This document shows positions 12,400 to 24,235 of a DNA stretch of 64,000 nt, in pieces. Position 1 is the first letter of the stretch; each line of letters begins with the position of its first letter. The notes beneath the pieces were generated by a model. It was not told where the DNA came from. It did not search any database and saw only the letters and a list, made by a program, of their open reading frames with translations. The DNA comes from Telmatactis stephensoni (lineage: Eukaryota; Cnidaria; Anthozoa; Actiniaria; Isophelliidae), in assembly GCA_029948255.1 (NCBI GenBank), contig JALIZF010001448.1:186001-250000 (forward strand), read 5' to 3'. The position numbers and the translations under genes are program-made.

Positions 12400-14120
12400 A
12401 CGTGACTCTCTTGCATACTATGGCTCGGTCGGAACTGGGAACTATGTATCCCCGTGTCAATATGGCGGACGTTTTGCTCAATGCGGGAAGGACGACTAGT
12501 TCGCTCGTTTCAAACAGTTATCGTTGATAATATTAATCCAAGGTGTGTATACTGAAACTAGATGGGAGTGTGACGATCGAGCGGACACTTGTGAAGACTA
12601 CCTGACGAATTTTCCACACTGTAGTTCAAAAATGGACGAAAAAATGAGCTTAGCTTTCATGTGTATGTAAGTCTTTCAAATAAAAAAGTTAGAAATGCAA
12701 GTCATTTTTGATGACTGATTCAGTTTCAAAGACGATTTCCGTATACATTTCACTCGTTTAAATAAAGGTTGTACTTGTGGATTTGTATTGATATAGGCTA
12801 AATTATTATTTTTTTGTCATTAGCATTCCTCGACCCAATCATAAATGCGATTGCAACTAGAGGATGGGTACTTTACTTTACAAATTTTGGCATTTATTTT
12901 ATTAATAGAATCATAATATTCCCATCAGTACATGGTGAAAAGAATCATGTATAGATTACAAGTTAAACAGCTGGCTTCATTTCTCATCTTTTCAGATGAG
13001 CGTGTTTCTTTATTGTTGTGTAAAATCTTGAACACTCTTGCGTTCATGAACTGTTGTATACATCATTTTATCACATGTACTTCTATTATTCTAATAGATA
13101 GATATTTAAGATGTTTTCTATTTTTGCTACAAAAATTTTACATACTTTACATTAACACAAATGCTATCCCTTCAGAACATTGCTTTCAAAAACAATTATA
13201 GTAGCAAATGTTGCTTCCAGATTTCTTATCAAAACAGTCAAATATCTTGTTGCTTCACCAAATTTTGTGCCAGTGGATTTTTGAGTAAAACTCCTTCGCT
13301 TTTCACAAAATATTCTCTCATTTAATCAGAACATCATAAAATAGATGAAAATGGGAAGGGAATAAGCCCCAGGTGTGATTACATATTACCATCTCTCTAT
13401 AACAGAATCCTTTTCAAGTAGCTCACTAATTAAAACTATTGTTTGTGTTCTTGTAGGAATTTAAACTAATTTGTACATGATAGGGCTTTGAAAAGGATTC
13501 TGGTATAGACAGGAGCTCATCATGCTTTGGGGGAAAATGGGATAGAGGAAAGCCAATATTGTTCCCTTTCCTTACCAGCCCCCTTCCAAGTACCAGCAAT
13601 GCATGTTAAAATAGAGAATTTAAGATGGCGAGACAACTGACAAAAGTATCGCTTGCAGCACTTCACTTTCGATAAGAAGTGGCTAGTGTATGAAATTATT
13701 AGAATGTAGCAATGAGATAATATATCAATTGAAAGAAAGTAGAAAAAGGTATTTTTTGACCAAGCTGCAAACCTTGGGTATATTGCACTCTTCAAACAAG
13801 AATGTGTGTATTGAATCTCATGGTTATCTGATAGGTTTGTTCTTGAAAATGTCTTTTGTGCATGCATATATTAAACTCATTATTTCCTTCCTTCACAGTC
13901 TTTTTACATGAAGATATGTGAACTTTAAGATGGCTATTACCCTACAAACAAGAAAATAATGTGCACCATATGCACACAAAATTTATGTGCATATTAATAT
14001 AGATAAAGGGTTGTAATACTAATCAATGCAGATATTCCTTGGTACAGTCATTCATTCCATTTGCTTTACTGCAAAGCAGCAATTCCATTTTCATAATAAT
14101 TGTTTTGAGACCTGAAAGGA
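12400..14120. other. Repeat-derived non-coding interior
   Basis: Apart from the left arm described above and short inverted pieces (13400-13420 with 13488-13505), no gene is seen. An 89-codon plus frame at 12932 and a 115-codon minus frame at 13520-13867 show no recognisable family. Confidence 0.4.
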
Positions 14121-14126
14121 TTTTCA

Positions 14127-14278
14127 TGAAGGGTTTCATTTGAAAATGGCCTAAGTGACTTTATTGATGATATTTTTTCAATGGTATAAAATGGTATAAT
14201 TAACTTTCCTATTCTGGAAAAATTAATCTCAGGACATCCATCAAAAAGTCACTCAGGTCATTTTCACAGGGAACCCTT
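14127..14278. repeat. Small foldback, about 35-bp arms
   Basis: AAGGGTTTCATTTGAAAATG and following bases (14127-14162) pair with an imperfect inverted copy at 14245-14278. The loop is AT-rich and there are no coding features. Confidence 0.65.
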
Positions 14279-14620
14279 CAATTTCTTAAAGGTTTACAAC
14301 TGACTTTTTGGGTTCCCCTTAAATAGAATACTCAGTAAAACATTGACCAATATCCTTTTATCATGGACTAGTTATAAAATTGCACATGCTGTTTATGTGC
14401 ATGTCCACACACTCTTTGCATGTATTCCCTCTTATCCCTATCCTTCAATTAACTTTTGCATAAATGGTATTGCTCTTTCACAGAAAACAGGGATGGATTT
14501 AGGTTAGGGCAAAGGGGACACATCCCTTCCCTTTTGGAAATTTGAATACCATTTTTTGAATACCTTTTTGACTCACTCATACTCCAAAGGATTATTATGT
14601 TGTTATGTGAGTTATTGCTA

Positions 14621-14760
14621 GAGTGCACGCACTTAATCCGTGAAACATAAATAGTACAAAATAGTGCTAAATTATGGTAATTCCTTTGTTTCCTATTGTC
14701 AATCAACACTATTTACTACTAATTAGTAGTGTTTGTTTCACGGATTAAGTGCATGCACTC
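14621..14760. mobile_element. 140-bp TA-flanked MITE
   Basis: The ends GAGTGCACGCACTTAATCCG and their inverted partner (14733-14760, one or two differences) each abut a TA dinucleotide (14619-14620, 14761-14762). A TA duplication is characteristic of the Tc1/mariner-IS630 superfamily. The end design GAGTGCA...TAAATC/TAATC-YGTGAAA resembles that of the 4-kb DM-domain/transposase element at 36376-40400, so it may be a nonautonomous relative. Confidence 0.85.
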
Positions 14761-16038
14761 TATCACTTTCTTATGGCATAAAAAAATGTGTAACTGAATA
14801 GCCTATTGTTACACAAATCCTCCAGCCTGCTTTGAGCACTTCCTTTTAGATGGTCCAATATTGTCTGAAATGAAACTAGCTAGTGTGGACACCTCTCTGA
14901 GGCTGGCAGGCACTAAGAGCTTGTCCTGAAAGTAAGGTAAGGCCAGGTGCTGGTCCTAGAGTTACTGTATGCCTTTTTCATTGACTTTTGCTTTACTCAT
15001 TGGTTTTGTGCAGTATCCATGAGTTGTCTCATTGACAGCTTTGACTTTTTTAAATATCTTTTTTGAAACCAATGTTGCATGCCCCCTCTTGTAAATTTAT
15101 TTGTAAATACCTTTATCTTTTTAAGTGTAGGAAAGTGTAGGAAATGTTCACCCTGTTACTATATATGTCTGTGTGTGTATGTTATGGATATCTTAAAATT
15201 ATTATAAGGGAAATGGTAGCACATCTAAGCTACTCTTACTCTAAGCTTTCACACACTTAAACAGCAACAAAATTATGAAATGTTTATCTACTTATACACA
15301 AGAAAAATTGTATTACATTCATGTTGATTTGGGAAATTTTTTGGATAATGAGTGAGAATATGGGTGTGATTTTTTTTACTAACTTTCTTTTCCAAAATAG
15401 AACAATATTAAGTATTGTGACAAAGAAAGTATGTACAAAATTGATTTAGAACTTGTAGGTACTGAAATGTGGTTTTGGAGATGCCTGTGGAGTTTAATTA
15501 CTGACACAAGGAAATTGACCCTTTGTACTCTCCTGAGGACTTTTACTTTACAACCTCTCACGACCAAGTTCCACCGTTACGTAACTATATTAAAGTTCAC
15601 ATATTTGATTTATAGTCATTTCAAAAACATTGCATGTGAGGTTTCAGAAAACACTGTGCACAAATATATTAAGCCTGAATTTTTTGGGTCTATGAGGGGG
15701 TTAGTAACAGCCCTGTCACAATCATGTTGAATTATTGTGTTTTTACGTTTTCCGTAATGTGCATTGTGATTGTTCAAGTTTATCAGTTTCAGAAATTTTT
15801 CGAGGAAATAAAAAATGATTCAAAACAGTTTTAAAAACGCTATACAAGAGCCTCTACAGATTAAACAACAAAATCATTTAGCGACCGACTGCGCAAAATA
15901 TCAAACACTGATCAGAACTTTCCTCGAGGACTTTTTGTTGGCATTTTCGTTTTGGTTCTTGCAGTTTTGTTTTCCACAAAATAGGCAAAAAAGCTGGTAC
16001 TCTCGCGTCAAAAACCGTCAAATTTCCACTATACATAC
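14761..16038. other. Non-coding stretch
   Basis: Frames at 15431-15730 (plus) and 15379-15567 (minus) overlap and lack family signatures. No repeat or RNA gene recognised. Confidence 0.35.
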
Positions 16039-16176
16039 ATTCTGAGTTTTGAAGAAGCATATGTTGCAGTGGCAATGCTTCATTACTCCATTGCAAGTTT
16101 CGTCTTGACAAATGTTTGCATTTTCGAAGCAAGAAAATTGATTTTCTGCGTTTTCTTTGTCTTCTTCGGCCGCCAT
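16039..16176 (-). CDS. Possible first coding exon, product unknown
   Basis: A minus-strand ATG in the strong context CAAGATGGCGGCC opens 46 codons (MAAEEDKENAENQFSC..., four further cysteines and histidines). They end at a GTATGT donor. The composition is protein-like and Cys/His-rich in the second half (CNGVMKHCHCNIC). An overlapping minus frame (15878-16207) begins at an upstream start codon and runs across the same bases. No downstream exon was found. It lies at the edge of the candidate inverted element, so it could be host or element encoded. Confidence 0.3.
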
Positions 16177-16573
16177 CTTGGTCCGCCATATTGACACGGG
16201 GAGACAAAGAAATTGACCAATCGTGTTCAATTATGCAAGGTCGGACGACAGCTAATCAGAATGCAGCGCGTTCCGGGCTATGTACTAGACAATGTGGTGG
16301 AATCTGGTGTAGTGCTGCTGGTGAGTGTATTTACATTACTTTTATCGTTAATTCTTGTTTATTACAGCTTTCTTACACTACTGCTCGGTGTAATGAAAAG
16401 TATTTTCAAGGTTTTAGGTGCTTGTTTGCAACGACATGGCTCGAATATTCTTCCCAAACGTCAAGATGCAACTCGACACTCGACGACACTTTCATGCAAC
16501 GTGACTTTACACAAGGACAAACAAACCTCAAACAGAACACAACAAAACACAACTGTACTTTCATATAAACACA

Positions 16574-16725
16574 ATCAACCCCATTGTGGGTATATTCAGC
16601 CTCTTCGGAAGATATTTAAGCCCATATTATATGGGAGAAATCAGCCTGTATTGATCGGGATAAATACAACCCTTCGGGGAATCAAAAACCAACCCCATTG
16701 TGGGTATATTCAGCCTCTTCGGAGG
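16574..16725. repeat. Direct repeat CCCCATTGTGGGTATATTCAG
   Basis: A roughly 33-base unit (core CCCCATTGTGGGTATATTCA then GCCTCTTCGGA) occurs at about 16575-16608 and again at about 16690-16723. Bridging CTTCGG-type motifs lie between the copies. Origin unknown. Confidence 0.7.
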
Positions 16726-17375
16726 CGCTTCAAGACTCCCTACACTAACTGATAGTTCTTATTTTTGTTTATTTTTATAGGATGTCTTGCAAGACAAGCA
16801 AATGGATGTATCTTTTGACATTTTATTGTTATTTGCTTTTCCTAATAATCATATAACTGTTTTCAATATATTACAGTGTTATTCTAAATATTATACAGCA
16901 AAATTTTAAAAATCCAGATTATATATATACTCATGTATCATTTCCCAGATTGTTTTCAGTTAATGAAAAAGTTAATAAAATCAATTATAAATTTATTGTG
17001 AACTAATCAATTGTTTCACGGGTTTTTGAACATCACTATTACCAGCTAATTAACTTTTGTTTCACGGGTCTAGCAGGGTTTTCAGAAACTCGTAAAAAAG
17101 TTACTTATCAATTAGAAATAACCAGATTGGAACAATAGAAAACAAAGGAATAACAGTGTAATGTTATTTATTACGCTATAATGTCTTTCACGGGTTTATG
17201 AAAATCACTCTATCAAAACCACTCCAGCTAAATTCATTTAACAATAAAAAAAACATCCAAGTACACAACCCATACAATACGTATGCCCTCATTCCACAGA
17301 TATTTAAACATTAAGCAGGCACATGCGCTTATAAAGCGCCTTTAATTCTCTTTGCATTCGCTGGTATAATGCAGA
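16726..17375. other. Non-coding with three TTTCACGGG motifs
   Basis: GTTTCACGGGT-type motifs occur at about 17013, 17050 and 17188. The same word is found in the ends of the 36-40 kb element. No gene. Confidence 0.4.
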
Positions 17376-17894
17376 GTGAAAACAATGAGTTTTGGTAAGA
17401 ACAGTAATTATGTATCACTTGATATCCTAAAGCTGATATATAATGCGCTTATTCAGCCAGTTTTCGACTATTGTGATGTAGTATGGGGCAACCTTAATAA
17501 AGGGCTGGCAACCAGAGTTCAAAAGCTACAAAATTGTGCAGCCTGTATTATTACTTTTCAAGGTTATGATGTTCTATCAAAAGATATATTAAAATCATTG
17601 AATTGGGATAACTTGGAATCAAGAAGAGAAAAACATCTAAGCTTAATAATGTATGATACAATTAATCATAAGACGCCAAAATATTTAAGAGACCTTTTCC
17701 CAAAATGTTCAGAAATCAACGCATTCAAATCTCGGTTACGAGGAAATGAATATAATGTAATAGTTGATTTTAATCCCAAAACAGAATATGGAAAAGCGTC
17801 TTTTTCATATAGAGGTGCAAAATTATGGAATTCCCTTCCCAATGACGTAAAGTCATCTAAATCAAAAACAAATTTGAAAAAGAAACTGACTTAG
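17376..17894 (+). pseudogene. CR1/L2-like LINE, C-terminal domain of the pol protein
   Basis: The frame encodes the post-RT region of CR1/L2-type LINEs: IYNALIQPVFDYCDVVWG, RVQKLQNCAACIIT, LNWDNLESRREKHLSLIMYD, and a terminal SYRGAKLWNSLPNDVK before a natural stop. An untranslated tail follows and ends in ATTC repeats (about 18181-18206), as expected of a CR1/L2 3' end. It is probably the 3' part of the LINE whose middle lies at 11347-11735. Confidence 0.85.
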
Positions 17895-18180
17895 GGTAAA
17901 ACATCCGTTGATTGACGTCAGAAACATCAACTGACATTCATATAGATTTTTCCACGATATTTTTATCTGAATTTTCTTGAATTCGAATGCATGATTGATT
18001 GTATTACATTAATTTTAAATTCTTAAAGTATCATTTTTTTATTAATGGAAATTAATATACATATAATGTACATATCACATAGAATATTTTATTGAATGGA
18101 TTTTCTATATTATCATATTACGGCTTCCTTGTAAAGAAGTGTACCAACTTAAGGAACTACCGTGTTTAAATAAAAGTGAT

Positions 18181-18339
<159 letters not shown>

Positions 18340-18517
18340 AGAGGCTGAAAGTGTGTCGTCTTTTAAGAGGGAGCTCTCTTCTGTCAAGGCATTTAATTAA
18401 TTTTTATCAAACATACAGTGTAAATTACTTTTAACTGAATTCAATCAGAAGCTCGGCTTCCATGAAAAACAATTGTACATTGATAGGAATACCGACGGTA
18501 AATAAAATTCCACTCCA

Positions 18518-18519
<2 letters not shown>

Positions 18520-18582
<63 letters not shown>
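18520..18582. repeat. (CT)n microsatellite
   Basis: A pure CT run of about 62 bp, the second within 200 bp. Confidence 0.95.
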
Positions 18583-18585
<3 letters not shown>

Positions 18586-19390
18586 GTCTAAACGTATATA
18601 GGACAATATACTTTCCCAAAGCTTTACTTTCTAAATGTTTGTTGTTGTTGGTTTTATCGAAATTGTTAATGAAATTGATGCGCCTTAGTTCAAATTTGAA
18701 AAGAATAATCATAAGTTGTTTTTGCTTCTCACAATTTTACTAGCTTCAAAAAGGGCGTTTGAGGAAGTTACGCCCCCCGCTGTGTTTTGTAAAATGGTAT
18801 CCTCCTTTTAAAAGGTCTAGATCCGCCGCTACAGCCCCCCACTTTTGAAGGTGCTCCGCGGTCCCTGCTCCTCCTCCCCCTCTTCTCGTTCTCTTCCCTT
18901 TTTCTCTTTTCTTTTTCTTCCTTTTCTCTCCTCTCCTCTTGCTAAGATGTTCTTGTTGACCGGAACAAATCCAAAGCGGCATTCGAAGGAACGCAGAGAG
19001 ATCCCTGCATTCGCACAATTGGTGTCACGTTATCGGCCACGAGTTTTTATTCCTTTATTCAAAATTTATTTTTCTGCGGATTCGTTCGTGAAATCTCATA
19101 TTTACAAATGCACAGCTTGGGCTACCTGTGGGGCCTTTGGCAGCGCGGGAGCTTGGCAGACGTACCAAAGTGAAAAAATTCCAAAATGGCGGAGGATGTA
19201 CCATTATTCAGTGATTTAAAGTTTCCAAAATAAAGCTGTTTTCGTCCACTTTCTTTGAAATATGTTAAGACCGGACGATTATTAATCAGTGGAAAAGTAA
19301 CAAAGATTCATTGAAAGGTAAGTTCGGCTTTTGATTTTTCTCCATTAGAGTCTAAATCAGTCTAAATCGATCCAGTGTTATAAAACTAGA
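18583..19390. other. Non-coding; pyrimidine-rich patch
   Basis: A C/T-rich patch lies at 18860-18940. A start-like AAAATGGCGGAGG at about 19182 opens only 15 codons. No supported gene. Confidence 0.35.
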
Positions 19391-20160
19391 CGTTTCTAAT
19401 AGAAAGTGGAATGCTGCGAGCAAGAAAACAGTTGTTGTATCCACTGCTTTCTCTGATTATCAATTCTTTTGTTTGCCCCTGTGCGTTGTGTGACACTGCA
19501 GTTGACCTTCCAATATTGAGCTATTAAACAACACATACACAAGTTTAATTTTAGAATCGTACAAGTATATTTTATTTAAATCTATTGCTTCAGTTTAACA
19601 GTGTCTCTGTGTCTGGTATAGCTTGTTCTGCAAAGGCCTTTAAGTACTTAGCATCTCCTACTAGTATTCAATCGACTTTATGAGTTGTCCACTGTGAAAC
19701 AGGGCACGAGTTAGCACATAACAGCTGAAAGACTCATAAAAGTACATTGTCTTCCCCTTGATACGTCGCTAAAGCGATTGTTACTTTGACAAATACTTCA
19801 ATCAAATTGTTAACAATCAAATCAACGTTTGACATTGTATTAAAGCTTGTTTGAAATATACTTACCTCAAAATCTGGTCACAAAAATGGATTCAACAAAA
19901 TTTGACCACAAAAAATGGTCTTCAAAAACATGCTCAGCCCAACGCATAATTTTAGGACAGTTTGCCGCTATCCAATGCATTTGCATATTCACAAAATTAA
20001 GTATTGTGACATCCTGACAACAATGGACAATACAAACATCCTGACAAACCTGAAAAGATTGACTTTGAAACTGCATAATATAGTGCCCAGACCCTCTCGG
20101 CAAAATCGAAACAGGAAGTCCGTCAAGATTAGTGTCGCTGCTTGCTATGCTCGCAGCAAT
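19391..20160 (+). mobile_element. Dispersed repeat family, copy A
   Basis: It begins CGTTTCTAATAGAAAGTG-AATGCTGCGAGCA and ends GATTAGTGTCGCTGCT...GCTCGCAGCAAT. The same beginning and end, with shared internal blocks (GTGCGTTGTGTGAC, TTGACCTTC, ACTCATAAAAG-ACATTGTCTT), occur in copy B at 32681-33912. It looks like a nonautonomous transposon with a GC-rich hairpin near its 3' end; the class was not determined. Confidence 0.7.
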
Positions 20161-20539
20161 TAAGGGTGCAGGGACATATTTCGTTACTAAGCAATGTGGT
20201 TGCTATGTTGGCAGTAAAAGCGAGTGCAAGAGCTCATTGATGTCTTCGACTTTACGATTTTTTGAGAAAAAGTCACTTTTGGTTCGCATTTCTATTGAGA
20301 GGGTGGGAAATATAATTTTTCAACAAAAAATGCTACAAAATAATTTCTTGAATAATCAAAACCAATATAAACTTGTTGAAGCTGTTCATTATGATATAGC
20401 CAAACTATAAAGTGTTGAACATCTGAAATCTCCAGTGTGCATGCACAAACAACTGGTTTTCATTTTCAATTATATAATCTTTGTGGAGTTTGCAGCTAAA
20501 ATATCTATTTTTATCTTGAAATGTTTATGTATTATGCTA

Positions 20540-20650
20540 CAAAGTAAGAAGACGAAGTCACGAGAAAACAAGAACGTTGAAGAGGCCAGAAGGCGAAACG
20601 CGTCCGAGATTTCCATCATAGCTGGTTTGTCAGCAGGAGACTGTGGAAGG
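20540..20650 (+). CDS. Possible exon, product unknown
   Basis: A plus-strand segment reads ...SRENKNVEEARRRNASEIS... and ends GACTGTGGAAG before a good GTAAGA donor at 20651. The acceptor is unclear. Support is weak: codon-like composition and one splice site. Confidence 0.2.
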
Positions 20651-20659
20651 TAAGACCCC

Positions 20660-21580
20660 CCCCAAAAGCGACATGACCAAGTAAGAAATGGGTTTTCTAG
20701 AAAAGTGTAAAATAGCAAAGTTATCAGCAAAAATGTCTTTACGAAGATGAAAAAGGAGCTCTCAAAAATTTATCTGTCAACAAAATGAAAAATGCATATG
20801 TCACTTTGTAACACTCGAAAATCATACTATGTAAGAAATGAATAAAAATGTTTTGAAACGGCAAAAATTATAGAAATTTTCTGTTCTGATGACGTCATTT
20901 GATGATGTCATGCGATGATGGCATCAAACACAAGAAATTTGTGAATGTTGATGACCTCATAAGTATCACTGCTTAAATCCAAATATTAGCCAACTTACAA
21001 GAATATGAAGTTCCCCTAGCAATGGGCTCCAGGAAGAAAATATATTTCTTTTATAAACTTGTGCAGTGAGTATTTTTATTTATTTATTTATTTTTAGGAA
21101 TTAATCTTTGCATGCAAATATGCATCGTGTGAGGTGTCTTGTACTCAACATGAAATCTCTCAAAAATAAATTGTGTGGATCAATGAAACTTAATTTAAAA
21201 AGATTTGGTAAAGACAGAGGCAACAGTAGTAATAAATAAATAACTAAGATACATAATTTAAGTGACTATAAAGTAATCTTTTGTTCTTTTTCTTTTTTGT
21301 TGGAAAACTTTGTACTTTTAAAAGTTCAATGGAACTAGTGCCAAACTATAAAGCTTAATAACGTTTGGTTTGGATGGTGAAAGCTAAAACCAAAATTTTC
21401 AAAAAAATTATAATTATAAAATCATGCAATAAACAGATAGAAAGTACTTTGTACAGGTTTGTATTCACTTGTTGTTTGTGTAAAAATAATACTCACTAGC
21501 TCATTCCTCGCTTGTTCGTGTTTTGACACAAACAAAAAACTCATGAGACCTGTACTCAGCACTTTCTATGAAGTAATCTC
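20660..21580. other. Non-coding stretch
   Basis: A TTTA-type run at 21075-21100 and a weak inverted pair (21437-21460 with 21545-21571). No gene. Confidence 0.4.
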
Positions 21581-21584
21581 TATT

Positions 21585-21885
21585 TAAGTATGCACAGGGG
21601 ACATTGTCATAAGTATTAATGGTCTGAGATATTATGTCCCACTTCACAATATACACAGGAGGTACTTTGTCATGTCAGAGTACAAATGGTCTATGATAGA
21701 TTGTTGCCCTTCACAATATACACGGGACACACTTCATTATGAGTATCAATGGTCTTTGACAATCTGTCGCACTTCAAAATGTGCACTACAGGGGACACTT
21801 GAACAGTCTGTGATAGAAGTGTCCCCATCACAATATATACAGGGGACACCTTGTCATAAGTATGAATGATCTATGATATCTTCTA
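21585..21885. repeat. Degenerate tandem repeat, about 60-bp unit
   Basis: Four to five diverged copies of a unit containing CACTTCACAATATACACAGG, GGACACTTTGTCAT and TATGAATGGTCTATGAT. Copy spacing varies from about 55 to 66 bases. Confidence 0.75.
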
Positions 21886-22307
21886 TCAATCTATCCATTG
21901 ACTTCAAGAATCTGTCATGAAAATGAGGCAATTCACATTTTTACATACTTGATACTAATCTCGTGATCTGATTGGTTGATTAGAGTGTGTCAATAAGAGG
22001 ACAGACACACTGCTGATGTGTTTCAGTGCGCATGCTTGTTCTGTTGCCCCATTTGAAAAGGATTTTTTAAACTTTTATCTCAAATAATTGTTGTAAAAAA
22101 CAAATTGAAGATGGTTTTGAGTTGTCTGTCCTCTTACTGATACACTCTTGACGCAATAAAATGTTCAAAACTTTGCAGTGAAACCACTCGCTGTGCTCGT
22201 GAGTTTTTGCCCTGATAAAAAGCGTACCTTCCCTTCCCTAATGAGTCCTAAAGTACTAACTTGTAATGTAAAAGCACCTAGACATAGATTTGATTACAAT
22301 TATGTTA

Positions 22308-22396
22308 GATTTTGCAATGGTGCTCCATCAAAATAGAAGATATTAGTAGTCCTAGTCTGTTATACTCAAAACATGGAGCACCATTGCTAAAAAATC
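22308..22396. repeat. Small inverted repeat, 22-bp arms
   Basis: AGATTTTGCAATGGTGCTCC at about 22308 pairs with its inverted copy at 22373-22396. Confidence 0.6.
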
Positions 22397-22425
22397 TTTA
22401 CATGGTTTGATGTGGGATTTTTTTG

Positions 22426-22700
22426 TCACAGACACAGGAGTGATATGAGAGAATAAAGCACAGAAAACTTTGGAGGACTCAGTTTGAGCACCATCGCTTT
22501 GTTTGGCTCACTGCTACAGATCATATTCCTTGTTACTATGCCATAGTATTGGTCAATGGTTTCTTGCTCCTTGGGGCTCAGGAGGGGAGATTTATCGCCC
22601 AGCAACAGTTTTTTCATTAGCACTCCCAGTGGGAATATAGCTTTGACACCTGCACCAATTGATTTCTGCACTAAGATGGCACAAGTTGTGTGAAAATGTA
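22426..22700 (-). CDS. Unrecognised minus-strand frame, possible exon
   Basis: About 85 codons (KSIGAGVKAIFPLGVLMKKL, then LLSPKEQETIDQYYGIVT...) follow a pyrimidine-AG acceptor near 22690 and end at a stop. Composition is protein-like but I recognise no family. The minus-strand LINE-like fragment upstream (22990-23313) suggests the pair could be element derived. Confidence 0.3.
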
Positions 22701-22989
22701 CATAATTCAATTTCTTTTATAACAAGAATTTAATTTACATCTAGGAAACTTTCAGCAGTTTTTGTCTCCAGATGTGTAGGTGCAATATTTAGCCACATGC
22801 TCTGTGAATATAAAGTTCATGGGAAGAATTTATTGTAGTGAAGTAAGGCATTCTGTTGGGACAGTTGGATTCTGGTTTGGCTAGAGCTTTCAGGTAAAAC
22901 CAGAATTACAATATGTGAGAAATGTATACTATGGATAAGATAGATAAAACAATACTATACAATAAAAGTTCAATAATACAAACAGCTAC

Positions 22990-23313
22990 TTAAATACTCC
23001 CATAGCACGCTGAAGGAATGAGGCTTTTCATATAGCGCTCAGTTCTGCACCTCGGTAAGACGTAGCTTTTCTTGTTCCTTAAGTTGTGACTGTGTATTGA
23101 GGCTTGTGTAGTAGGGATGAGATGGTGTAAAATTGAACTGGGTTCTTCCATTTTCTGCAACATCATCTGACAAAGGAACCTTCTGTCAACGAGGCTTTCA
23201 CATTTAGCAACCAGCAATACATCACGATATTGTGTGTGGCGGGGTAGATAATACGCAAGGCTCTTTTCCATTTCGATGATGTTCATTAAGTAATTTGGCA
23301 AGAAAGTGCTCAA
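22990..23313 (-). pseudogene. LINE-like pol C-terminal remnant
   Basis: The minus frame contains CESLVDRRFLCQMMLQKM and SHNLRNKKSYVLPRCRTERY. These resemble the region after RT in LINE proteins (LESLEQRR..., then HSLR...CRTDRYKNSF). The usual WNSLP ending is missing and the frame ends early, so it is a decayed copy. Confidence 0.5.
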
Positions 23314-24064
23314 AAGTCATGCAGAGCAGTCGGGAAAGGGCAAAGCAACATACACAGACTCAGTGTTGCATTTCTTACCTAGATGTGAAAAAAGACAATG
23401 GACAGTACCTCTCTGAGTCTGTGGATGATGCTTTTGTTTCTGCTTCTGTTATTCATGAAAATCCAGTTTGTAGCTTAAGGTGGCTCAATATAGTTTTTTA
23501 TTGACCATGCTTCCGTTTTTAATTCCACGAATTGAGCAACTTACTCTTGACCGGTTTTTACACTAGTTATTGGACTTAAAGTTTATATTTTTGTCTATTT
23601 CACTTCAATTTGTGTTGCCATAGTGATGGTAGACAAAGATGGCTGAAATCAAATATTTGAAAATATCTTGTGAACTTGAACAGCTCTAGACAAGGGACTA
23701 ATATGGGCAATAAACTACATAGTAAAATAAAGAAAATGAGGCTGAATCCAAAAAAATGTTTTCAAATAAAACATGAAAACAAAAATAATGCAAATTTGCC
23801 AATTTCTAATCCTTTACTCAAAATCACTTCACCAATCGAAGAGTTTTAATTCTATTTTATCTCCTTTACCTTGGTATGTACTTTGTTACATATTATTTGA
23901 GTACCTGGATTTCTTTGAAATCAAGAGATATTTCAGAAAAACTTATTTCAGCCTTATTTTTATACTGTTGCCATGGTAATGCCAATTACACTGAAACCGA
24001 CAAAAAACAAAACCTTGAAAAATCATTGTGATTAAACTAGGGTAAACTTATCAATAGTCCACTT

Positions 24065-24235
24065 TCGATATATGGTTGAGTTACCGCACACAAAGAAATC
24101 AACACGAGGTTCTGGGGAATAATGCTTAGTAGTGCGTAACAAAACAATTGCTTAGTTGCGCACCACAAAGCATTATTCCCCGGGGCCTCGAACTGATTCT
24201 TTTGTGTGTGGCATCTCAACCATATATATTTAAAG
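24065..24235. repeat. Imperfect palindrome, about 58-bp arms
   Basis: TATATGGTTGAGTTACCGCA with following bases pairs with an inverted copy ending TCTCAACCATATA. The centre carries GGGGAATAATGCT on one side and its inverse on the other. Confidence 0.75.

Larger units (their letters stand above)
12382..16288. mobile_element. Candidate 3.9-kb insertion with diverged inverted ends
   Basis: CTAGTACATAGCCC at 12382-12395 recurs inverted at 16275-16288. CCCGTGTCAATATGGCGGAC at about 12451-12470 recurs inverted at about 16181-16200. The two pairs are in mirror order, as expected of long, eroded terminal inverted repeats. No transposase was recognised between them; the interior holds a small foldback, a TA-flanked MITE and a possible minus-strand first exon. 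An alternative is an ancient inverted duplication of a host promoter, since both arms contain a start-like AATATGG. Limits and class are uncertain. Confidence 0.45.

Noticed and set aside
16116..16752. Two overlapping plus-strand frames of 150 and 179 codons
   Set aside because: They run across the inverted arm, a minus-strand first-exon candidate and a direct repeat in different frames; no family match.
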